Of a DNA stretch of 32,500 nucleotides, positions 19,168 through 29,671 are shown in pieces (positions within the stretch are counted from its first letter, which is position 1; every line of letters begins with the position of its first letter). A model generated the notes under the pieces. It searched no databases and had not been told where the DNA came from. It worked only from the letters and a program-made list of their open reading frames with translations. A program made the translations under genes and the position numbers. The stretch comes from Chrysomallon squamiferum. Lineage: Eukaryota; Mollusca; Gastropoda; Neomphalida; Peltospiridae. Location: the NCBI GenBank assembly GCA_012295275.1, contig CM022676.1:18312485-18344984 (forward strand). Reading direction: 5' to 3'.

Positions 19168-19650
19168 CAGTGCCCATGATGGCGTGCTTGAACCGCCGTC
19201 CTATCCCTCTTGCATTCCTTTACTATGGCAGGGGGGAGGTCAGGGTCGTCGAAGGGTCACGTGCCGTAACTTCGCAGCCATTTTTTTTTTCCCACACCCG
19301 CACCCCCATTGTGACCTGCTACATAAATTCTGTCTAGACTCTCTGCAGTTCTGGTTCCGGGTGTCGGTCGGAGTGGAGGGTGGGTGAGGGAGCGTTGTCC
19401 TGACAAGCAGGGCAAGTAGATCGGCTGCTGGTTGAAAAACTTGTTAATGATGCACCACATCTTCGGGTTCGGGAACTTGGCAGCAGCTACGAAGTCTCGC
19501 AAGCGGTCTGGATCGTCTTGGAGGTCCGCCAGGTATTGCAGCTGTTTGAGCAGAAGTCGTCTGCTAGAGTCGCATCCAGTTTGTCGGTCATGTCATGCTC
19601 CATTCTGTCCACGATTCACCTGCGCAGACAAATTCAAAAAAAAATTCCTG
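19168..19650. other. GC/CpG-richer island, origin unknown
   Basis: A sharp compositional block lies between AT-rich flanks. It has many CpGs and includes an E-box CACGTG (19258-19263). It breaks repeat copy E on the left and returns to AT-rich DNA after an A-run at about 19638-19647. It could be an inserted transposable-element or retroposed gene fragment, or an exon/promoter of an unrecognised gene. No terminal repeats were identified. Confidence 0.6.
19257..19592 (-). CDS. Unidentified open frame of 111 codons in the GC-rich island, possibly a relic
   Basis: The minus-strand frame is open from just after a TGA (19595-19593) to a stop at 19259-19257. There is no ATG near its beginning, so it would be an exon or a fragment. 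It includes RRLLLKQLQYLADLQDDPDR, LRDFVAAAKFPNPKMW and CIINKFFNQQPIYLP, a composition like real amphipathic protein. The second half (SLTHPPLRPTPGTRTAES and a poly-Lys from an A-run) looks non-coding. I do not recognise the family. A CAG acceptor-like CTGCGCAG lies upstream at about 19618-19625. The coding case rests on composition alone. Confidence 0.3.
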   Translation of the reverse strand, partial: HDRQTGCDSSRRLLLKQLQYLADLQDDPDRLRDFVAAAKFPNPKMWCIINKFFNQQPIYLPCLSGQRSLTHPPLRPTPGTRTAESLDRIYVAGHNGGAGVGKKKWLRSYGT

Positions 19651-19810
19651 AATGTGCGTTATTATTATATTATATATAAGTTATTAGCCTTTATGGGTTC
19701 TGTGGATTATCTGAAAAGAAAACAGATTAAATTTAGATAATTGTAGTTATAAAATTTTAAATAATACAGCACAAATACCACAGTTATAATGAAGACCATT
19801 GTAATAATAA

Positions 19811-19827
19811 AACCCTAACCCTAACCC
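19811..19827. repeat. Short interstitial telomere-type tract
   Basis: AACCCTAACCCTAACCC is nearly three units of CCCTAA, the complement of the common metazoan telomere repeat TTAGGG. It lies about 160 bp right of the GC-rich island. Confidence 0.85.
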
Positions 19828-20859
19828 ACATGCTGTCCACCTAGTTTTGGACCACCGTGCATTTAGTTATACCATATATGAAAATAGGTCTGTTCTCGTA
19901 AAGTATATATTTTTGAGGTTTTTAACTTGTGAATGATGTGTAAGCTGTTATTTATTAAACACAAAAACACAGCATGTAAAATAAAAAAAATAAAAAAAGT
20001 CAGATCATACATTAAACAAAACATTTACAGTTAGAAAAAATGGCCTTAATGAACATTTGTTTTCATGTTTTTTTTTTTTTTTTTTTTTTTTTTTTGATAT
20101 ATTGTGGATCTTTGATCTTGGTTCCTAACACTTTTTCTTTTTTCTTTTTATATCATTTTTTCATTTCAGTTTTTTTTATTTATTTTATTTTATTTTTTTT
20201 TTATTTATTATTAATTTTTTTTTTCATTTATTTTTTATTATTATTATTATTATTTTGTGTGTGTGTGTGTGTTTGTGTGTGGTCTTTATTTGTGAAATAA
20301 ATAATTTCATTACATATAGAATAGAAACAAAATGTACAATCAGTGGCAACACAAAAGCAATCAAAAAACATTTGTGGACAAACATGATGATGACTTTCTG
20401 GGGTGACAGATTTCCGAATGTTGTGCTGGTTTCTCCTGGCGAGTTGCTGTCACTTCACGTAGTTCTTCCACTAATGGATCGAGCACAGTAACGTCTTCTT
20501 CACTTTGATGATCATCACGATTCTATCTGTAATGTTTGGTCTGGTTCCTCAATTTTTTAATTTGTTGTTGTAGGTTTCATTTTTTTTTTTTTTGTTCACT
20601 TCTAGCAGCAGGTAAAACGTTCACATTTTTCCACTTCTAATGATCACTTTGTCAGTTACTGATCAGTTAGAAAACAACATTTTCTTCATTCATCTTGTTT
20701 ATTGTCATATCTTTTCTCCTTCTCAATATGTTTGATATCTCATCCAACTTCATGGAATATGGTAAACTTTTTAAAATATTTTGTGGGAAAATTAACTCAC
20801 ATGCACTAAAAAAACTACAGTGTGTGCTCCTTTGTAAAATTATAAATGCTGAAATAATG
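19828..20859. other. Low-complexity T-rich and AT-rich stretch with no gene
   Basis: It holds a long T run (about 20069-20095), T/TTTA/ATT-rich sequence to 20255, (GT)n at about 20256-20281 and another T run at about 20580-20594. Open frames here are low-complexity artefacts. Confidence 0.7.
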
Positions 20860-21280
20860 TATGTGACCAGTGTAAATAAGAGTTCTCTAGATTGAAAGCT
20901 TTTGTTCAGTGATATTTTCATTATCACCATCTTCAGAACATTTATGTCTGTTTTCCCATGGTATGCCTTAGATCTTGTAGTTATCTTTACTGTGTAATAA
21001 TAGGACATGTCTCATCTTGTAAATAATATTAAAATAAAAACATTTTGTTTCAATGTAGCTGAAACATTTCCTGGATTTTATAGTTTGTAATGTTTGAAAA
21101 TTAGGCATACATGTTCTTGTAAATAATTTTTAAAAACATGAAATTATCTTGTGCTTTCAACATGAAAGACTAGTTTTATGAAACATTTCTTGAGAACATA
21201 TCACAAAAAAGTACAGATAAAACATTCAGAACATCATGAATAAATAGTTTACAGATATGATAATATGTGTGTGTAGCCTA
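20860..21280 (+). repeat. Diverged sequence related to the flank of the 608-bp repeat family
   Basis: TTGTTCAGTGATATTTTCA with its surroundings aligns loosely with about 16500-16740. AACATTTCTTGAGAACATAT resembles blocks near 16760 and 17715. It then runs into ACAGATATGATAATATGTGT, the same start-of-unit block as in the 608-bp copies, and directly into the 139-bp satellite. Confidence 0.5.
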
Positions 21281-23507
21281 GAACGATATCAACAAGATTT
21301 TACTGACAGTACACAAGTGTAAACTTCAAATAACCCTTGGATTGCATACTGTCTTCTGTTGTCTCTATATCATTTTGTTCACATGGTTTTCCAGTTATCA
21401 TTTTGTGGAAAACTTCGCTTAGAATGATATCAACAAGATTTCACTGACAGTACACCAGTGTAAACTTCAAATAACCCTTGATTGCATACTGTCTTCTAAT
21501 ATCTCTGTCATTTTGTTCACATGGTTTTCCAGTCAACATTTTATGGAAAACTTCGCTTAGAATGATATTAACATTGCATACTGATTTAACATCTCTGTCA
21601 TTTTGTTACACCAGTTAAATCTTCAAAAAACCCTTAGAATGATATTAACATTGCATACTGTCTTCTAATATCTCTGTCATTTTGTTCACATGGTTTTCCA
21701 GTTAACATTTTATGGAAAACTTCGCTTAGAATGATATTAACATTGCATACTGTCTTCTAATATCTCTGTCATTTTGTTCACATGGTTTTCCAGTTAACAT
21801 CTTATGGAAAACTTCGCTTAGAATGATATTAACATTGCATACTGTCTTCTAATATCTCTGTCATTTTGTTCACATGGTTTTCCCATTATCATTTTGTGGA
21901 AAACTTTGCTTAGAATGATATTAACAAGATTTCACTGACAGTACACCAGTGTAAACTTCAAATAACCCTTGGATTGCATACTGTCTTCTAATATCTCTGT
22001 TATTTTGTTCACATGGTTTTCCAGTCAACATTTTATGGAAAACTTCGCTTAGAATGATATTAACAAGATTTCACTGACAGTGCACAAGTGTAAACTTCAA
22101 ATAACCCTTGCATTGCATACTGTCTTCTAATATCTCTATGTCATTTTGTTCACATCGTTTTCCAGTGAACATATTATGGAACACTTCGCTTACATTGATA
22201 TCAACAAGATTTCACTGACAGTACACAAGTGTAAACTTCAAATAACCCTTAGATTGCATACTGTCTTCTAATATCTCTGTCATTTTGTTCACATGGTTTT
22301 CCAGTTAGCATATTATGGAAAACTTCGCTTAGAATGATATCTACAAGATTTCACTGACAGTACACAAGTGTAAACTTCAAATAACCCTTGCATTGCATAC
22401 TGTCTTCTAATATCTATGTCATTTTGTTCACATGGTTTTCCAGTCAACATGTTATGGAAAACTTCGCTTAGAATGATATCAACAAGATTTCACTGACAGT
22501 ACACAAGTGTAAACTTCAAATAACCCTTGCATTGCATACTGTCTTCTGTTGTCTCTATATCATTTTGTTCACATGGTTTTCCAGTTAGCATCTTGTGGGA
22601 AACTTCGCTTAGAATGATATCATCAAGATTTCACTAACAGTACACCAGTGTAAACTTCAAATAACCCTTGCATTGCATACTGTCTTCTAATATCTCTGTC
22701 ATTTTGTTCACATGGTTTTCCAATTATCATTCTGTGGAAAACTTCGCTTAGAATGATATCAACAAGATTTCACTGGTAGTACACAAGTGTAAACTTCAAA
22801 TAACCCTTGGACTGCATACTGTCTTCTAATATCTCTGTCATTTTGTTCACATGGTTTTCCAGTTAACATCTGGTTGAAAACTTCGCTTAGAATGATATTA
22901 ACAAAATTTCACTGACAGTACACCAGTGTAAACTTCAAATAACCCTTGGATTGCATACTGTCTTCTAATATCTCTGTCATTTTGTTCACATGGTTTTCCC
23001 ATTATCATTTTGTGGAAAACTTTGCTTACAATGATATTAACAAGATTTCACTGACAGTACACCAGTGTAAACTTCAAATAACCCTTGGATTGCATACTGT
23101 TCTAATATCTGTCATTTTGTTCACATGGTTTTCCTATTAGCATTCTGTGGAAAACTTCGCTTAGAATAATATCAACAAGATTTCACTGACAGTACACCAG
23201 TGTAAACTTGAAATAACCCTTGCATTGCATACTGTTTTCTAATATCTATGTCATTTTGTGCACATGGTTTTCCAGTGAACATTTTATGGAAAACTTCGCT
23301 TAGAATGATATCAACAAGATTGTTCACATGGTTTTCCAATTATCATTCTGTGGAAAACTTTGCTTAGAATAATACCAACAAGATTTCACTGACAGTACAC
23401 AAGTGTAAACTTCAAATAAACGCTGGATTCCATACTGTCTTCTAATATCTGTCATTTTGTTCACATGGTTTTCCAGTTAGCATCTTGTGGAAAACTTCGC
23501 TTAGTGT
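21281..23507 (+). repeat. Satellite array, unit ~139 bp, about 17 units
   Basis: The head-to-tail unit reads GATATCAACAAGATTTCACT, GACAGTACACCAGTGTAAAC, TTCAAATAACCCTTGGATTG, CATACTGTCTTCTAATATCT, CTGTCATTTTGTTCACATGG, TTTTCCAGTTAACATTTTAT and GGAAAACTTCGCTTAGAAT. Anchors AACTTCGCTT/AACTTTGCTT recur at about 139-bp spacing. Several units (about 21560-21860) lack roughly 46 bp between GATATTAAC and ATTGCATACTG, giving ~92-bp units. One near 23300 has a different deletion. A third class of variation is ACACCAGTGT versus ACACAAGTGT. The unit matches, block by block, an internal part of the 608-bp repeats. Confidence 0.95.
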
Positions 23508-24282
23508 TGTTAACGGTAGTCTCTGTGACAGAAGAGTTTCACAGAGTTCTCGCGACACAACTGTCAACTAGTTTTCATATCACACTGAGCAGCACATACC
23601 AGACAAGCACAATAGTTGTGATGGTCGTGACTTCATTGTTCAGTTGTCTTTTCTTTTTTTTTCTTTTTTTATTTTAACATTTGTATGACATCCACTAGTC
23701 AATTTTATTGTTTGTTGTTAAGAAAAAAAAAATAATAATAATAAAACACCTGAAAAGACTTGGTTGCAGTTGGTTCCAGAAATAATTATCTTATTACAGC
23801 TCCAGATTTTTCATCTCTGAACAACATTTCTACACAGTTCTTCTCAGTACATTTTTATTCATTTGTTGCGACTCAGTCATTATGAGATTGGTTTGTGTTT
23901 CAGTTTTGCTTTTGGTATGTAAAATGATTGACAGCTGGTCATCATTTTCCTTATTTTGTTCTTGACACATCTTTTTGGTGTTCAGATGTTTTCCTTTGAG
24001 GAGGTCTTCTCACAACTGCTCACACTGAACAGAGTCAGGTATATGCTTTTCTGATAAAACTGATTTTATACAGTGTTAGAAGAACCCACCTCTGAGTTAC
24101 CGCTCAGAAATCATATATCACTGAGTACTTCTAAATGTAAAGCTGTATCAGACCTAATCACATAAAATTACAGCAGCACACTGAGTTAAAATACTGACAG
24201 ATCTTCTTTTCACTAAATGTGTTGTCAGTTTTCTGTTTTATATTCCATGACAAAACTTGATATTGTCCATCCTCTGGTGTGT
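23508..24282. other. Non-satellite spacer between the two arrays
   Basis: It starts abruptly after the last 139-bp unit. It contains a perfect 8-bp inverted repeat CTCTGTGA/TCACAGAG with a 10-base loop (23521-23546) and T-rich runs at about 23648-23672. No gene is recognised. Confidence 0.55.
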
Positions 24283-26200
24283 TCCTATATATTCATGTAC
24301 TAGTCTGAAAGTAAACTAATATACAAACAAATCCTGTACATTCATGTACTAGTCTGACAGCAAACTAATATACAAACAAATCCTGTACATTCGTGTACTA
24401 GTCTGACAGTAAACTAATATACAAACAAATCCTGTACATTCGTGTACTAGTCTGACAGTAAACTAATATACAAACAAATCCTGTACATTCGTGTACTAGT
24501 CTGACAGTAAACTAATATACAAACAAATCCTGTACATTCATGTACTAGTCTGACAGCAAACTAATATACAAACAAACAAATCCTGTACATTCGTGTACTA
24601 GTCTGACAGTAAACTAATATACAAACAAATCCTGTACATTCGTGTACTAGTCTGACAGTAAACTAATATACAAACAAATCCTGTACATTAGTGTACTAGT
24701 CTGACAGTAAACTAATATACAAACAAACAAATCCTGTACATTCATGTACTAGTCTGACAGTAAACTAATATACAAACAAACAAATCCTGTACATTCATGT
24801 ACTAGTCTGACAGGAAACTAATACACAAACAAACAAATCCTGTACATTCGTGTACTAGTCTAACAGCAAACTAATATACAAACAAACAAATCCTGTACAT
24901 TCATGTACTAGTCTGACAGTAAACTAATATACAAACAAACAAATCCTGTACATTCATCTACTAGACTGACAGTAAACTAATATACAAACAAACAAATCCT
25001 GTACATTCATGTACTAGTCTGACAGTAAACTAATATACAAACAAACAAATCCTGTACATTCATGTACTAGTCTGACAGCAAACTAATATACAAACAAATC
25101 CTGTACATTCATATACTAGTCTGACAGTAAACTAATACACAAACAAATCCTGTACATTCATGTACTAGTCTGACAGTAAACTAATACACAAACAAATCCT
25201 GTACATTCATGTACTAGTCTGACAGTAAACTAATACACAAACAAATCCTGTACATTCATGTACTAGTCTGACAGTAAACTAATACACAAACAAATCCTGT
25301 ACATTCATGTACTAGTCTGACAGTAAACTAATACACAAACAAATCCTGTACATTCATGTACTAGTCTGACAGCAAACTAATATACAAACAAATCCTGTAC
25401 ATTCATGTACTAGTCTAACAGCAAACTAATATACAAACAAACAAATCCTGTACATTCATGTACTAGTCTGACAGCAAACTAATACACAAACAAACAAATC
25501 CTGTACATTCATGTACTAGTCTGACAGTAAACTAATATACAAACAAACAAATCCTGTACATTCATGTACTAGTCTGACAGTAAACTAATATACAAACAAA
25601 CAAATCCTGTACATTCATGTACTAGTCTGACAGCAAACTAATACACAAACAAATCCTGTACATTCGTGTACTAGTCTGACAGCAAACTAATATACAAACA
25701 AACAAATCCTGTACATTCGTGTACTAGTCTGACAGCAAACTAATACACAAACAAATCCTGTACATTCATGTACTAGTCTGACAGTAAACTAATATACAAA
25801 CAAACAAATCCTGTACATTCATGTACTAGTCTGACAGCAAACTAATACACAAACAAATCCTGTACATTCGTGTACTAGTCTGACAGCAAACTAATATACA
25901 AACAAACAAATCCTGTACATTCGTGTACTAGTCTGACAGCAAACTAATACACAAACAAATCCTGTACATTCATGTACTAGTCTGACAGTAAACTAATATA
26001 CAAACAAATCCTGTACATTCATGTACTAGTCTGACAGTAAACTAATACACAAACAAATCCTGTATATTCATGTACTAGTCTGACAGTAAACTAATACACA
26101 AACAAACGAACGAATCCCATACATTCATATGTTGGGATGCCATTAAACAAGTACACAAACAAACAAACGAATCCCATACATTCCAGTGTATCAGCCTGGC
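24283..26200 (+). repeat. Minisatellite array, 49/53-bp units, 36 clear and two degenerate units
   Basis: The unit is TCCTGTACATTCATGTAC, TAGTCTGACAGTAAACTA and ATATACAAACAAA. It is 49 bp, or 53 bp when an extra AAAC is present. The array begins with a variant (TCCTATATATTC) and ends with two degraded units (CCCATACATTC) after 26105. Each unit has the inverted repeat GTACAT-TC-ATGTAC next to the palindrome ACTAGT. Recurring variants are CATG/CGTG, CAGT/CAGC and ATATAC/ATACAC. A four-unit block of 204 bp at 25605-25808 is repeated at 25809-26012 with the same variant order, except that the last unit lacks the 4-bp insertion. Confidence 0.97.
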
Positions 26201-26516
26201 TGGAGGTTTGTATAAAATGTACAAACTTATAAAATGTCTTGTACGCAAGTCTTGTCTTGTGAGGTTGTTATCACGTATTTCATTACTTTAATGAGTTCTT
26301 TGTCTGTTTCTGATGGAAACTGTTCAGTGATAAAATAATTTGTGTCTTTTAATGTGCATAATTTACTTCTTACATCCAGTCACTGCTTGAACTCACAAAA
26401 TATTCTCACACATGATTTTCTTAACATGGTCCGTTTCCTGTTGAACAGCGAGTCTATGAAATTACTTCAAGATATTCTGCACAATCCTTCAATTTAAATA
26501 TGTTACATCTAAAGTA
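26201..26516. other. Non-coding flank of the minisatellite
   Basis: This is ordinary AT-rich sequence with no exon-like frame, repeat or RNA gene recognised. Confidence 0.5.
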
Positions 26517-26693
26517 TCAGACGTGCTGGGTTGATTCCTCAGTTTCACACACCTGTTTTACACTGTGATAGTTTGTCATGTTTGAAGAGAGAACTTGTCC
26601 ATTGTTCTTTACAGCAGCTCCAGTCTGGGCTGGTGGTACTGGAAGGAGTTGTCTTGTCCTTCTCTTGGTTGTCCTGACCTTCTCTTTGTTGTC
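26517..26693 (-). CDS. Weak candidate exon on the minus strand
   Basis: A minus-strand frame follows a good-looking acceptor (GTTTATGTTTCAG, AG at 26695-26694). It encodes DNKEKVRTTKRRTRQLLPVP, PAQTGAAVKNNGQVLSSNMT and NYHSVKQ. It then either meets a donor-like CAG|GTGTGT (exon 26553-26693, 141 bp, phase 0-0) or continues to TGA at 26519-26517. The basic, then proline-containing, then polar composition would suit a cytoplasmic tail or linker. There is no recognised domain and no second exon found nearby, so it may be chance. Confidence 0.2.
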   Translation of the reverse strand, partial: DNKEKVRTTKRRTRQLLPVPPAQTGAAVKNNGQVLSSNMTNYHSVKQVCETEESTQHV

Positions 26694-26702
26694 CTGAAAC
26701 AT

Positions 26703-28235
26703 AAACTCAAGACAGTCACTGTTCTAACCTTTCAGCTGTCTAGATTCTGAATGAAAAGTAACTTAAGACAAAACGGGGGTTTTTTAATACAAAAGTGTGT
26801 GTGTGTGTGCTTTTGTTGCTATTTTTATAATTTCATATTGAACTATAATTGTATTTATATTACCATGCTACGTTATAAGACAGTAAATTAAGGCTGTCCA
26901 ACTTTGACTTTGTTTAAATTAAATACCAGTTTTATAAGTAAATTAACATTAAAATGATCAGATACACACCTGTGAAAACAACAAAAGGAAATCCTAGCTA
27001 ACAGTAGATATAAAGAAAATAAGTTCTGAAAACGTTGTGTTGACCAGACCAGACTAGACATCAGGTGCACTCTTTCAGGATGCATTGGTGCACATTATCC
27101 AGATTGAATGTAATGTTTTGTTTGTCTGTGAAAGTGTCTTTAATGTTAAATGGTTGTGACTTTCTAGTCTGTCTTTAATCCTGTTGTGTTTTGACAACTA
27201 CTTAATTGCCAAACTTCTGCTGTTGGTTAGTATTCTGTACAGTCTAGTTACAGCTATTCTCATAGTGCAATAAATTTAGTTGGAATTTCTTTTACTATTC
27301 ATACTGATTTTAATAATTTTCATACTTTTGTCAGTAGCCAGTTTGCTTTTCTTTCTGGATTGTCATTTATTCATTATTTGTTGTAATTCATTAAAATTTA
27401 TTACTTTATTATCCACTGATGTATTTTTCATGAATTATTATCACTTCCCTTACTGGCAGATAGCAAGCTTTAATTAAGATGTTCTGGTTGATGTAGATTA
27501 CAGTTTAGTTTATCTTCAGAGGTTTTAAGTGTGGTGTTAAAAGTATTTCATTGATAATTCTCTGCTGGACTGCAGCTTTATCTCGGGCCAGTGTTTCACA
27601 ACGTGAGATTAATAATGACATTTCTAATTTAATTACAGTTGTAAAAATCTTACACAGGGTAACCCAAGTTTTCTTTTGATTTGGTTTTTTTTTGTTCTGT
27701 TTTATTTTTTAGGTGTTTCAGATTTGTTTGTTTTTTGTTTTTTCATTGCTTTTTGATTTGTTTGTTTTAGTGTTTCTTCCATTGATTTGTTTTCACTCTT
27801 AAATCATAATTTATTAAAAAAAAAAATTATTTATTTATTTTATTTTTTTATTATTATTTTGTTATTGTTCTTTCTTATCTTAATTGTGATGAACATTTCC
27901 ATCATAAAATTTCTTATTCACATTGTTATTCTAAATCAAAATTTATTCTTATACTGATTGTCACATGTTTGTTTGTTTTTACAATTTTGTATAAATGTAC
28001 ATTATCATGTAAACCAGATTATTTTCGGGGGGAGGGGATTTTTTAAGGCAATTTAAAAGAATATTGTAAAATTAAATATGCATAGACTTGACTTAATTTA
28101 TCTCATGTAAAGATGAAAACACATACTGTTCTAGTTCTGTATTATAATGTGTCAAATAGTTCAGACATTGGACAGTGAACATTTTTTAAAACAGCTCTTG
28201 TTAATATTATGTTTAATTTATCAATCGTAACAAGT

Positions 28236-28240
<5 letters not shown>
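26703..28240. other. AT-rich stretch with no gene recognised
   Basis: It contains a short (GT)n near 26796-26809 and T-rich low-complexity sequence at about 27680-27860. Open frames on either strand (26888-27085 minus, 27280-27477 plus) have compositions expected of AT-rich noise. Confidence 0.5.

Positions 28241-28305
<65 letters not shown>
28241..28305. repeat. Compound (CT)n(CA)n microsatellite
   Basis: (CT)15 at 28241-28270 is joined directly to (CA)n at 28271-28305. Confidence 0.97.
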
Positions 28306-28310
<5 letters not shown>

Positions 28311-28358
28311 GTTTACATCTGAATTTTTCTGTAAATATTTTAATACATGAAATGTATT

Positions 28359-28366
28359 GTTTAGAC
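28359..28366. other. Left target-site duplication of the hAT-like element
   Basis: GTTTAGAC abuts the left terminus and matches ATTTAGAC at the right end in 7 of 8 bases. It fits the hAT target pattern nTnnnnAn. Confidence 0.7.
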
Positions 28367-28650
28367 CAGTGCTTCCCAGCTTTTTTGCTCAGTGCCCCAC
28401 CTCAACGTCTAAAAAAATGTTACATCCCCCTTTGATATAAAAACAAACCAAGTTTTGTAAAAGTGTACTTAATTACTTTAATATAAAGTAGAAATTGTTT
28501 AATTAAACAAAGCTAAAAACTGATCAAAATCAAATCCAACGTGTAAACAAACTGTGTTAAGCTGCTGCCAGATACAGGACAACATGCAGACGAAGTGTAA
28601 CTGGACATTTGGTCATATTGTATCAAACTGATCTCCTGTGGGCATCACTG
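28367..28650. mobile_element. Non-autonomous hAT-like DNA transposon (MITE), 284 bp
   Basis: The left terminus is CAGTGCTTCCCAGC and the right terminus, reversed, is CAGTGATGCCCACA. This gives a 12-bp imperfect inverted repeat CAGTGnTnCCCA. CAGTG ends and a CAGTG.TTCCCA start are typical of hAT elements in animals. The element is bracketed by an 8-bp near-identical duplication, as hAT insertions make. It has no transposase frame, so it would depend on a transposase encoded elsewhere. The strand is arbitrary. It is unlikely to be chance because termini, spacing and duplication length agree. Confidence 0.75.
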
Positions 28651-28658
28651 ATTTAGAC
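28651..28658. other. Right target-site duplication of the hAT-like element
   Basis: ATTTAGAC follows the terminal CACTG directly. It differs from the left copy only in its first base. Confidence 0.7.
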
Positions 28659-29597
28659 ACGTCTTTTCAAAAACAGATCTCAGAAATAACACAAAAAGTT
28701 GATATGTTTTCTTTGTTGTCACTTCATTTAGGAGGTGTCACTGTTCCACCACAGAAGTCAATAGCTGTCTAACATCTCCTTGCAGTAGAAACAGTAAGAT
28801 AATAGAAATAAAATATCAACAAATTTAAAAAATAAAAAAATAAAAGAGTTAAAATCTGGTTATTTCTTATGACAGTATGTATATGTGTACTCATCTAGCT
28901 ACACAAAACTCATTTAAGTAGACAGAACATTTTAGTTTTTTATCTTTTAGAATTATTATTTTTTTTTTATATATATATATATATACAGTTTTGCTGAATC
29001 TACACATATAAAAATAAAATTTATAAATTTTCCAGTGTTGTGATTTAAAACTGATGTAAAATTTATGCATTGTTGACCAATAAAATATTTTACTTTTACT
29101 TTTTACTTGTGTTTTCATTGCTGTGGTGTGTGCATGTGTTCATTTTTACAGCCTTAGTTAATTTTCAGTAATTAAGTATTACATGCTAATCATCAGTTTA
29201 AAGACATCACTGGAAAACATTGATATCTCAACTACTGAATGTTTTTTACTCCCATGATACATCTTTACAAGGTACCAATCATGCAAAAAAAAAAAAAAAA
29301 AAAGTAAGTCTTTCCAATCATGCACTTTTTAATCAGAGTGGACCTGAATCAGAATAAAAGCAAGTTCCTAGAATTAGGCCAAAACAATATGGCATACCAA
29401 AAATAAAGTCACTTTGGTATGCCTAGTATTATTAATGGTAAGTAAAATCAATAGAAAATAAAACAAAACATTTTTTTTTTTCATCATTTATTACAATATT
29501 GAAAATATACTGAACTAATTAGATTAAAAATATGTCTTTATTTGGAATATTTAATGTCTCTCTTCAGTATCGAATGCATTAAACTTCTTTTGCTTTA

Positions 29598-29671
<74 letters not shown>

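Noticed and set aside
20040-20300. Phe-rich plus-strand frame
   Set aside because: It is low-complexity poly-T and TTTA sequence.
22946-23140. Open frame in the 139-bp satellite
   Set aside because: The frame is not kept across units and the unit length is not a consistent multiple of three.
24283-26200. CRISPR-like regularly spaced repeats
   Set aside because: There are no unique spacers. The whole 49/53-bp unit is repeated, and the DNA is eukaryotic, so this is a minisatellite.
21281-26200. Common origin of the 139-bp and 49-bp arrays, from the shared CTGACAGTA
   Set aside because: Only a nine-base word and loose AAACT similarity are shared. This is too little in AT-rich repeats to claim homology.
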